From contig JAEZGB010000152.1 of assembly GCA_023437485.1 (NCBI GenBank), positions 1 through 20,574 of the forward strand: 20,574 nt of DNA, read 5' to 3'. Positions 14,607 through 20,574 of the stretch are shown piece after piece. This stretch comes from Bacteroidota bacterium (GTDB lineage Bacteria > Bacteroidota > Bacteroidia > Flavobacteriales > Flavobacteriaceae). How positions within the stretch are numbered: position 1 is the stretch's first letter; each line of letters starts with the position of its first letter. Under the pieces are notes generated by a model. That model was not told where the DNA came from. It saw only the letters and a list, made by a program, of their open reading frames with translations, and searched no databases. The translations under genes were made by a program, and so were the position numbers.

Positions 14607-14933
14607 ATGGACATCACCATCCACATAACCGACCGCGAAGGCGTTACACATGAAGTTCAGGCGCCTACAGACATGAGCATGAACATTATGGAACTTGTCC
14701 GGGCATACGAGTTGGCTCCAGAGGGAACCATCGGGATTTGCGGCGGAATGGCCATGTGCGCCTCCTGCCAGTGTTATGTATTGAACGATACACCACTCCC
14801 TGAAAAAAACGACGATGAAGAGGCGATGCTCTCAGAAGCTTTTTACGTCAAACCAAACAGCCGGCTGGGCTGCCAGATAGCCATCACGCCCGGGATAGAT
14901 GGCCTTAAAATAGAACTGGCACCGGAGTCATAA
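14607..14933 (+). CDS. [2Fe-2S] ferredoxin, adrenodoxin type
   Basis: This is a 108-residue cytosolic ferredoxin. The cluster ligands follow the adrenodoxin/putidaredoxin pattern: Cys45, Cys51 and Cys54 in CGGMAMCASC, and Cys89 in LGCQ. An extra cysteine (Cys56) lies next to the third ligand. The ferredoxin beta-grasp start ITIHITDREGVTHEV is at residues 3-17. The frame is open upstream to 14529, but that part runs through the AT-rich repeat and is not ferredoxin-like, so I chose the ATG at 14607. It follows the ferredoxin-NADP reductase on the same strand and should be its electron partner. A terminator follows directly. Confidence 0.93.
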   Translation: MDITIHITDREGVTHEVQAPTDMSMNIMELVRAYELAPEGTIGICGGMAMCASCQCYVLNDTPLPEKNDDEEAMLSEAFYVKPNSRLGCQIAITPGIDGLKIELAPES

Positions 14934-14934
14934 A

Positions 14935-14964
14935 AAAAAAGCCCTCCTTTCAGAGGGCTTTTTT
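14935..14964. terminator. Bidirectional rho-independent terminator
   Basis: AAAAAAGCCCTC (14935-14946) pairs perfectly with GAGGGCTTTTTT (14953-14964) around the loop CTTTCA. It sits between the ends of the converging ferredoxin and M43 protease genes and can serve both. Confidence 0.92.
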
Positions 14965-14970
14965 ATTGTT

Positions 14971-17013
14971 TTACTTTTTAATGAACTGCAGGGTTCGCGT
15001 CTCGCTGCCTTTGGCCAGTTTCACGAAATAAACCCCCGATGGCCAGGAAGTAGTCTGTATTGACAGATCGGCTGAACCCGAAACATCCTTGCGCGATATA
15101 AGTTGTCCGATGGCGTTGTAGATGGCAAACCCTTCAGGCAATTCAGCGCCTGTTGAAATGTTGATTACATCAGTGGCAGGGTTTGGATATAGCGCAATTT
15201 GGGACAGCGCATCAAACGCCGGATTAAAAAGGCTGGTATTGATCCCAAATTTGACCTGTTCGGTGGCTCCGAAGCTTCCGCCATTTGCGATGGGGATGTC
15301 AAGCGGAGTTTTGATTACATAGTAGCCATTGCCGTAGTCGCAGCAAATACCGTCGCCATAACCGTCATTGATGGTAAAAGTATAGCACTCATTATTGGAA
15401 ACGTTCCAGGTTTGGGTAAGCAGCGCCGGCTGGCTTGTCGTATCATTATAGGGACCGCCGCTGTACACGGTCGTACCTGCCGAATTCTTAAGCGACCAGG
15501 TGGTTTCAGAACCGTACAAGTCACGCTGGAGCATGAACACAACCTGCGTGGTGTTGAATTGCCCTGCGATTGAAAAATCAGTTTGTTTGGTACTGTTTCC
15601 GGCGAATCCATCGGCACCGCCATTCACTGAGGCAATCGAATAATTCAAAACATGGTTCCCGGCCGTGGCCGAGATAGCCGGAAGATTGACCGTTGCGCTG
15701 GCGCCCGTGGCCAGTGACCCGTTCCAGTTGAAGGTTTGCGCGGCACCACCATCGACATCATAGCTGATTACGGCCGAAGTCATGGTCGCGGTCCCCATAT
15801 TTTTTAGAATTACCGAAGGCGAGAATGACGTGCTGCAGTTTGTTATGTTCATAGTGGACATGTTCAGCGATCCATCATTCTGGAAAACCTGTGCGGGTTC
15901 ACACGCCGTAGAGGTAGCGAGTGATGCCCTTCTTGGCGAGAATTGCATCACGGCCATGATACGGTCTTTCTGGTTTTGGGTAAAAATGTTCATGCACACA
16001 TCATCCGAGTAATCCATGTAATTCTCCACCATGTCCAATCCGGGAGCGGGGCAGGAATTGCTGCCGGTTTCGCAACCATAGTGCTCGGTATTGGCCTGCG
16101 GGGTGTCGGCGCAAAAATCATCTTCCGAACAAACGCTGCTATCGCCCCAAATATGCCTCAGGCCAAAGCAATGGCCAATTTCATGAGTGGCGGTTCGGCC
16201 CTTGTCATAATCGGCAAAATAGGTCCCCACATTGGCAATCGCCTTTGAACCAAAACAACGGTAGTCAATGATCACCCCATCAGTATTGGCAGCGCCACCA
16301 TTTGGATTGAGCCCCGGAAGCCCTGACGTACTTGGGAATTGCGCATATCCGAGAATCCCATAAAGTTCGGCCGAAAAACTGTTTGAGAATTGGCACACCC
16401 AAATATTGAAATATCGGCTGGGATCCCATTGCGTCGATGGCTTCAAAGTACCTTCAACCTGTGCCGATGTCGCCCAGCTGGCAACTCCAAGATTAACCCG
16501 GTTGATGCCCGTTGTAGGAGCTCCCTCCGGATCAGTCTGTGCTAGGCAAAACTGAATCTCGACATCGGCACCTACCGGATTGGAATTAAACCCGGGCGTG
16601 CCGGTCATCCTCCGAAAATCCTGGTTGAGAACGGTAATTTGCGACATGACCCTGGCGTCGGTAATGTTTTCACCACTCCCCACGGCATCTCCATTGTGGA
16701 TAACATGCACCACGACGGGAATCGTGATTACTGTATTTACAGATTTATTCGCGTTTGCGGCACGAAGTGCTTTTGCCTCGGCTATCTTTGGGGCAATCCA
16801 GGCTTCGAAGGCGGCGTCTCCCGGGCGCGAGGCATCTTGCTTTTGAAGGCTTGCTTCATACTCGGTAGAAACACAACGGACCAGGCCGTTTTGCGGGTTC
16901 GACGAAGTGATCGATTTGCCAAAAACCTTCCGGCCTTGCGGTTTTTCCTGGCTGTTCGCAGGAAGGGAAAGCAGGGTTAGGGCCAGCAATCCCGTAACAG
17001 TAATGTTTTTCAT
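14971..17013 (-). CDS. Secreted M43 (pappalysin-type) metalloprotease with T9SS sorting domain
   Basis: This is a 680-residue secreted protease. A signal peptide (about 1-21, ending near LPANSQ) and a pro-region precede the M43 catalytic domain (about 95-350). That domain has the zinc site HEIGHCFGLRH (277-287) and the Met-turn NYMDYSDDVCM (near 333), plus several cysteines for disulfides. A CARDB-like beta domain (about 385-480) follows, then a domain with the motif DGYGDGICCDYGNG (about 550-563). A C-terminal type A sorting domain (about 605-680) starts at ALYPNPATD and ends in VYFVKLAKGSETRTLQFIKK, so export uses the type IX system and the tail is probably removed. The ATG at 17013 is used; the preceding codon is TTG. 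A weak -7 box (TATTTTAG) lies at 17048-17041. Confidence 0.93.
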   Translation of the reverse strand: MKNITVTGLLALTLLSLPANSQEKPQGRKVFGKSITSSNPQNGLVRCVSTEYEASLQKQDASRPGDAAFEAWIAPKIAEAKALRAANANKSVNTVITIPVVVHVIHNGDAVGSGENITDARVMSQITVLNQDFRRMTGTPGFNSNPVGADVEIQFCLAQTDPEGAPTTGINRVNLGVASWATSAQVEGTLKPSTQWDPSRYFNIWVCQFSNSFSAELYGILGYAQFPSTSGLPGLNPNGGAANTDGVIIDYRCFGSKAIANVGTYFADYDKGRTATHEIGHCFGLRHIWGDSSVCSEDDFCADTPQANTEHYGCETGSNSCPAPGLDMVENYMDYSDDVCMNIFTQNQKDRIMAVMQFSPRRASLATSTACEPAQVFQNDGSLNMSTMNITNCSTSFSPSVILKNMGTATMTSAVISYDVDGGAAQTFNWNGSLATGASATVNLPAISATAGNHVLNYSIASVNGGADGFAGNSTKQTDFSIAGQFNTTQVVFMLQRDLYGSETTWSLKNSAGTTVYSGGPYNDTTSQPALLTQTWNVSNNECYTFTINDGYGDGICCDYGNGYYVIKTPLDIPIANGGSFGATEQVKFGINTSLFNPAFDALSQIALYPNPATDVINISTGAELPEGFAIYNAIGQLISRKDVSGSADLSIQTTSWPSGVYFVKLAKGSETRTLQFIKK

Positions 17014-17132
17014 CAATTTATAACGGATTGTTAAAGGCCGCTAAAATAGGCATTTAATTGAATTGATATTTGATGATTTCAAGTTTTAGCATTCATCCCT
17101 GAAAAGCGAAGCAGTCGTACTGCCGACTTGCC

Positions 17133-17158
17133 AAAAAAAAGCCCCCTTTACAGGAGGC
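17133..17158 (-). terminator. Rho-independent terminator of the glutaryl-CoA dehydrogenase gene
   Basis: On the minus strand GCCTCC (17158-17153) pairs with GGGGGC (17146-17141), with one wobble, around TGTAAA. A run of eight T follows (17140-17133). It lies 8 bases after the stop codon at 17166-17168. Confidence 0.85.
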
Positions 17159-17165
17159 CTGATTT

Positions 17166-18344
17166 TTACTTGAACGCTGCAAATCCGGTGATGTCCATCC
17201 CGGTTATGAGCAGGTGGATGTCATGCGTGCCTTCGTAGGTGATGACCGACTCAAGGTTCATCATGTGGCGCATGATCGAATATTCGCCGGTGATGCCCAT
17301 TCCGCCAAGTATCTGGCGTGCCTCACGTGCGATCTCGATTGCCATGTTGACGTTATTGCGCTTGGCCATCGAAATCTGTGCGGTGGTTGCACGACCTTCG
17401 TTGCGCAGGACACCAAGCCTCCAGGTGAGCAGTTGCGCCTTGGTGATCTCGGTGATCATCTCGGCGAGTTTCTTTTGCTGAAGTTGCGTCGCCCCGATGG
17501 GCTTGTCAAACTGTACGCGTTCCTTGGCATACCGAAGCGCCGTATCGTAGCAATCCATCGCGGCACCGATTGCTCCCCATGCAATCCCGTAACGCGCCGA
17601 ATCAAGGCATCCCAGTGGGGCGCCAAGTCCTGATTTGTTGGGAAGCAGGTTCTCTTTTGGAACTTTTACGTTGTCAAAAATGAGTTCACCGGTGGCCGAT
17701 GCGCGCAGCGACCATTTATTATGTGTTTCAGGGGTCGAAAAGCCTTCCATGCCGCGCTCGACGATGAGCCCGTGTATGCGCCCCGATTCGTCTTTGGCCC
17801 AGACCACGGCAATTTGTGCGAAAGGCGCATTGGATATCCACATCTTGGCGCCGTTCAAAAGGTAGTGGTCGCCCTTGTCCTTGAAGTTGGTCACCATGCC
17901 GCCGGGGTTGGAACCGTAATCGGGTTCGGTGAGGCCGAAGCATCCCATCCATTCGCCGCTGGCCAGCTTGGGCAGGTATTTTTTGCGCTGCTCCTCGTTT
18001 CCATATTTCCAGATCGGGTACATCACAAGCGACGATTGCACCGACGCCGTTGACCGCACTCCCGAATCACCGCGCTCAATTTCCTGCATGATCAGTCCGT
18101 AGGAGATCTGGTCAAGCCCGGCACCGCCGTATTCCTCGGGAATGTAAGGGCCAAAAGCACCGATATCGGCCAGGCCTTTTATGATCTGGTTTGGAAATTC
18201 GGCTTTTTGGGCATATTCTTCAATGATGGGCGAAACATCGCGCTTTACCCACTCGCGGGCGGCATCGCGCACAAGGCGCTGCTCCTCTGTGAGCAATTCA
18301 TCCATCAGGTAGTAATCGGGGGCCTGGAAAAGGTCTGGTTTCAT
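17166..18344 (-). CDS. gcdH: Glutaryl-CoA dehydrogenase (acyl-CoA dehydrogenase family)
   Basis: This is a 392-residue FAD enzyme that oxidatively decarboxylates glutaryl-CoA to crotonyl-CoA in lysine and tryptophan breakdown. It matches the glutaryl-CoA branch of acyl-CoA dehydrogenases: RSTASVQSSLVMYPI, GCFGLTEPDYGSNPGGM, KWSLRASATGELIFDNVKVP, DSARYGIAWGAIGA and the catalytic base in TYEGTHDIH (Glu371). These segments line up closely with human GCDH. N-terminal, middle beta and C-terminal helical domains are all present and the length is complete. A full -33/-7 promoter precedes it and a terminator follows, so it is probably monocistronic. Together with the saccharopine dehydrogenase-like gene it hints at lysine catabolism, though the genes are 15 kb apart. 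Confidence 0.93.
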   Translation of the reverse strand: MKPDLFQAPDYYLMDELLTEEQRLVRDAAREWVKRDVSPIIEEYAQKAEFPNQIIKGLADIGAFGPYIPEEYGGAGLDQISYGLIMQEIERGDSGVRSTASVQSSLVMYPIWKYGNEEQRKKYLPKLASGEWMGCFGLTEPDYGSNPGGMVTNFKDKGDHYLLNGAKMWISNAPFAQIAVVWAKDESGRIHGLIVERGMEGFSTPETHNKWSLRASATGELIFDNVKVPKENLLPNKSGLGAPLGCLDSARYGIAWGAIGAAMDCYDTALRYAKERVQFDKPIGATQLQQKKLAEMITEITKAQLLTWRLGVLRNEGRATTAQISMAKRNNVNMAIEIAREARQILGGMGITGEYSIMRHMMNLESVITYEGTHDIHLLITGMDITGFAAFK

Positions 18345-18363
18345 GGTTTGCGTTTTACTGGCG

Positions 18364-18395
18364 CAAAAGTACGCAATTCAATTTCCAGCCGCAAA
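18364..18395 (-). promoter_or_regulatory. Full -33/-7 Bacteroidota promoter for gcdH
   Basis: On the minus strand TTTG (18395-18392) is separated by exactly 20 bases from TACTTTTG (18371-18364). This fits the TTTG-N19-21-TAnnTTTG consensus and is the best promoter in the window. The leader to the ATG at 18344 would be about 14 bases. Confidence 0.7.
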
Positions 18396-18490
18396 ATGTT
18401 GACAAATTTGAATTATGATGATACAATTACGGAAAACGTTCGTCCGGCAAAATACTCCTAATATTTATATTTACGCTAAAAATCAATCGT

Positions 18491-20014
18491 ATGGCCACAA
18501 AATTACTTGCAGTAATCATGTTCCTCTCCGGGTATTTGGCATTCGCCCAGGTATCGGCGAAAGTAATCGACGCGAACACCGGCGAAGTGCTCCCCTATGC
18601 CAATATCATCCTGGACAAATCGCAAAGCCAGGTTACCAATGAGGAGGGATTCTTTAGTATTCCCGAAAACAAACCCGACGGCACCCTGGTCAATGTGTCT
18701 TATTTTGGCTATATGTCGCGCGACCTGACTTTATCCCAACTCAAATCTTCCGGAATGGTTGTGTCAATGAGCCCGGCAGCCATCGAGTTGCAGGAAGTGA
18801 CGGCAGTAAAGGCAGACCCGGCCAAAATCATGGCATCGGTAAAAGCCAATTTGAAGAAGAACCACGCGTCGATGGACAAAATGCGCAGCGACAAGATCTT
18901 TTTCAGGACCAGCAACTCGTTCATCCCCAAAGAGATCGATATCGAAATCAAAAAATCAACGGGTTTTTCCAAAAGCGCACTCAAGGAGGCCAATGCCGAG
19001 ATCTCGTCCTTTATTTCCAGGATGAACAGCAAGCCGCCCCGTGAATACGCCGATCATCTGGTGCAGTATTTCTCAGGGCCAATAACCAAGGACGGCAAGA
19101 AATCATATGTGGCGAAAATGAATGTGGCCAAGGCGACTAAACTTATGGACGAAACACGTTCGGTTTCATTGGACGACCTTGAAAAGAAAGCCACAACCCT
19201 CTTTTTGAAGCATCTGGACACCATGAAGTATTACCGCATCAAGAGCGGATGGATCGGCTCGCGCGATACGATTTCATTGCGCAAAGATTATCAGAACAAG
19301 AAAAAGAAAAAGGAAAAAAAGGAGAATTCCCAGTTGCTTTCGGCCAAAAGCCAGCTTATGAATATTCTCACCTCAAACAATATCGTGACAGGCGAGCATA
19401 TGAATTTCGCCTCACAGCCCGAACTTTACACCTATACTTATCAGGGCGCGACCTATCTCAATGACAATGATTTTGCATACATAATTGATTTCAAACCACG
19501 CAAGAGCGCCGCGAAATATACGGGAAGGCTCTATATTTCCGAAAGCGATTTTGCCGTCCTTCGCGCCGATTACCGCCTGGCCGACGGCAAAAAACTCAGC
19601 AATATCAATTTGAAACTCGTTTTGGGGATCAAGGTGCAGGAGAACCTGAGCCGCGGTACCCTGATTTTTTCCAAAAACACGATTGCAGACGGCTACATGC
19701 TTCGGTATGCGTCACGTGAAAACGGGCAGTACCTTTATTTGCACAGGCCGATTAAATTCATCGAACTCGCCAATGAAGACCGCGATGTGGTGGAGTTTGA
19801 TCTTTTGGTGGAAGGCAGCATGAATGACCGGACCGAATACCTCAATATCGAGCGCGACGACCTCTCGCAGGATGCCTTTGAGGCCATTTCAGAGAAGGAT
19901 TTTGCCTACCAGCGGATCAATAAATATGACCCGTCGCTGTGGAAAGACCACGCCTCGATTGAACCGATGGACGAGATGAAGCGCTACAAACTGGAAGACG
20001 CGACTAATCCCTGA
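18491..20014 (+). CDS. Secreted carboxypeptidase-regulatory-like domain protein
   Basis: This 507-residue envelope protein has a signal peptide (about 1-19, cleavage near LAFAQ) and a CarboxypepD_reg-like beta domain (about 20-100). That domain includes AKVIDANTGEVLPYANIIL, TNEEGFFSIP and VSYFGYMSRDL. A long uncharacterised region (about 105-507) follows. Its second half (about 305-420, YTYQGATYL through LRADYRLADGKK) has beta-strand character. The end, RINKYDPSLWKDHASIEPMDEMKRY, recurs in Bacteroidota proteins annotated only by the N-terminal domain. There is no TonB-dependent barrel, so this is not a SusC. Residues about 267-278 are nearly all Lys/Glu. A weak box TATATTTA at 18466-18473 may be its -7. 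The stop abuts the stop of the convergent methyltransferase gene. Confidence 0.8.
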   Translation: MATKLLAVIMFLSGYLAFAQVSAKVIDANTGEVLPYANIILDKSQSQVTNEEGFFSIPENKPDGTLVNVSYFGYMSRDLTLSQLKSSGMVVSMSPAAIELQEVTAVKADPAKIMASVKANLKKNHASMDKMRSDKIFFRTSNSFIPKEIDIEIKKSTGFSKSALKEANAEISSFISRMNSKPPREYADHLVQYFSGPITKDGKKSYVAKMNVAKATKLMDETRSVSLDDLEKKATTLFLKHLDTMKYYRIKSGWIGSRDTISLRKDYQNKKKKKEKKENSQLLSAKSQLMNILTSNNIVTGEHMNFASQPELYTYTYQGATYLNDNDFAYIIDFKPRKSAAKYTGRLYISESDFAVLRADYRLADGKKLSNINLKLVLGIKVQENLSRGTLIFSKNTIADGYMLRYASRENGQYLYLHRPIKFIELANEDRDVVEFDLLVEGSMNDRTEYLNIERDDLSQDAFEAISEKDFAYQRINKYDPSLWKDHASIEPMDEMKRYKLEDATNP

Positions 20015-20574
20015 TCACATTTTGAGGTAAAAATCGCGGGTCATCCCGATGTATTCGGGTGTGTATTGATGCCGCGAGGTTTCAATGGCGATCTCGTCGA
20101 TTTTTGGTGCAGATGCGGTGCGCGAGAAGGCGATCAGGCTGCGTTTGATTGCCGATGCGACATTGCCGCGAACCTTCGTAATTTTGACCGGAAAAAGCTC
20201 CTGTTCACGCATAATGCCGATGCATTTCTCCTCGTCTTCAACGGGAATGACGATCGCAAAAATTCCCTGCTGGGACAAGAGAAGCCCGGCCGCCTCGGCC
20301 AGTTGCTCAAGCGGCATCGCCGAAGCGAACCTCGCACGATCGCGGGACTCGTTCCCCGAAGAAAATTCAGCGGAGTAAAACGGCGGGTTTGAAACAATTA
20401 AATCATACTCATCTTCAGGTTCGTCGATGAATTCGTCAAGGCCTGCATGGAAGCAAAAAAGCCTGTCTGCCCACGGCGACTGCTCAAAATTGTCGACACA
20501 TTCCTCGTAAGCCGCTTCATCGATCTCGAGCGCGTCGATCTGCTCCGCATCGCAGCGCTGCGCAATCATCAACG
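20015..20574 (-). CDS. trmN6: tRNA1(Val) (adenine(37)-N6)-methyltransferase, 5' truncated by window edge
   Basis: About 186 residues of a class I SAM-dependent methyltransferase are visible, resembling E. coli YfiC/TrmN6. Recognisable parts are LMIAQRC (end of the SAM-binding motif I region), IDALEIDEAAYEECVDNFEQSPW, the catalytic DLIVSNPPFY that marks N6-adenine methyltransferases, and the C-terminal QYTPEYIGMTRDFYLKM. The first 45-55 residues, including the glycine-rich motif I, lie beyond the window. The frame has no genuine start near the edge, because the TTG at 20572-20570 is an internal leucine codon. It ends tail to tail with the preceding gene with no gap. Confidence 0.88.
   Translation of the reverse strand, partial: LMIAQRCDAEQIDALEIDEAAYEECVDNFEQSPWADRLFCFHAGLDEFIDEPEDEYDLIVSNPPFYSAEFSSGNESRDRARFASAMPLEQLAEAAGLLLSQQGIFAIVIPVEDEEKCIGIMREQELFPVKITKVRGNVASAIKRSLIAFSRTASAPKIDEIAIETSRHQYTPEYIGMTRDFYLKM

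Noticed and set aside
17111..17128. Overlapping small palindromes (GCAGT-CGT-ACTGC and AGTCG...CGACT)
   Set aside because: Only 5-base arms, lying downstream of a terminator and far upstream of the protease promoter on the other side; no position-based reason for function.
1..20574. tRNA, rRNA, CRISPR array, insertion sequence or prophage genes
   Set aside because: No repeat-spacer pattern, transposase or integrase motif, or RNA gene-like sequence was seen on reading both strands.

Overview
The window looks like a chromosomal segment of a Bacteroidota bacterium, most likely Flavobacteriaceae. The evidence is a type IX secretion C-terminal sorting domain, several Bacteroidota-type -7 promoter boxes (TAnnTTTG), A-rich leaders without clear Shine-Dalgarno sequences, a DUF4407 protein, a carboxypeptidase-regulatory-domain surface protein, and flavobacterium-style short TTTTCAAATT intergenic repeats. 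By eye the base composition is fairly balanced, which is GC-richer than typical Flavobacterium; I did not compute it. No rRNA, tRNA, CRISPR array, transposase or phage gene is visible. Coding density is high and no gene-free stretch reaches 300 bases.

Layout, left to right. Positions 1-2727 hold the first codons of a leftward gene cut by the window edge, a leftward DUF423 membrane protein, a rightward saccharopine dehydrogenase-family enzyme, a shared bidirectional terminator, and a leftward YugP-type membrane zinc peptidase with two dyads in its promoter region. A rightward DUF4407 membrane protein (2998-4098) ends tail to tail, with overlapping stop codons, on a leftward two-component system: a sigma-54 response regulator and a histidine kinase (6772 down to 4095). 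Divergent from the regulator is an efflux operon (6931-11801): periplasmic adaptor, small secreted protein of unknown family, MacB/LolD-type ATPase, and a large FtsX/MacB-type permease, closed by a terminator. The intergenic region carries a possible -24/-12 sigma-54 element and upstream repeats, so this looks like a self-contained, envelope-signal-controlled export module.

Positions 11973-14933 form an iron-sulfur/redox block: Mrp/ApbC P-loop ATPase, a NifU C-terminal-type scaffold, a thioredoxin-reductase-like ferredoxin-NADP reductase, and an adrenodoxin-type [2Fe-2S] ferredoxin. The mrp leader has a perfect 7-1-7 palindrome. After a bidirectional terminator come a leftward secreted M43 metalloprotease with a T9SS sorting tail, a leftward glutaryl-CoA dehydrogenase with a very good promoter, a rightward secreted CarboxypepD_reg-like protein, and the 3' part of a leftward tRNA1(Val) m6A37 methyltransferase gene cut by the right edge.

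Most genes are ordinary housekeeping or envelope genes. The parts most worth attention are the sigma-54-linked efflux module with its unrecognised small secreted protein, the palindromes in front of mrp and yugP, and the cysteine-poor Mrp paired with NifU. I see no clear sign of an entirely new defence or mobile system.
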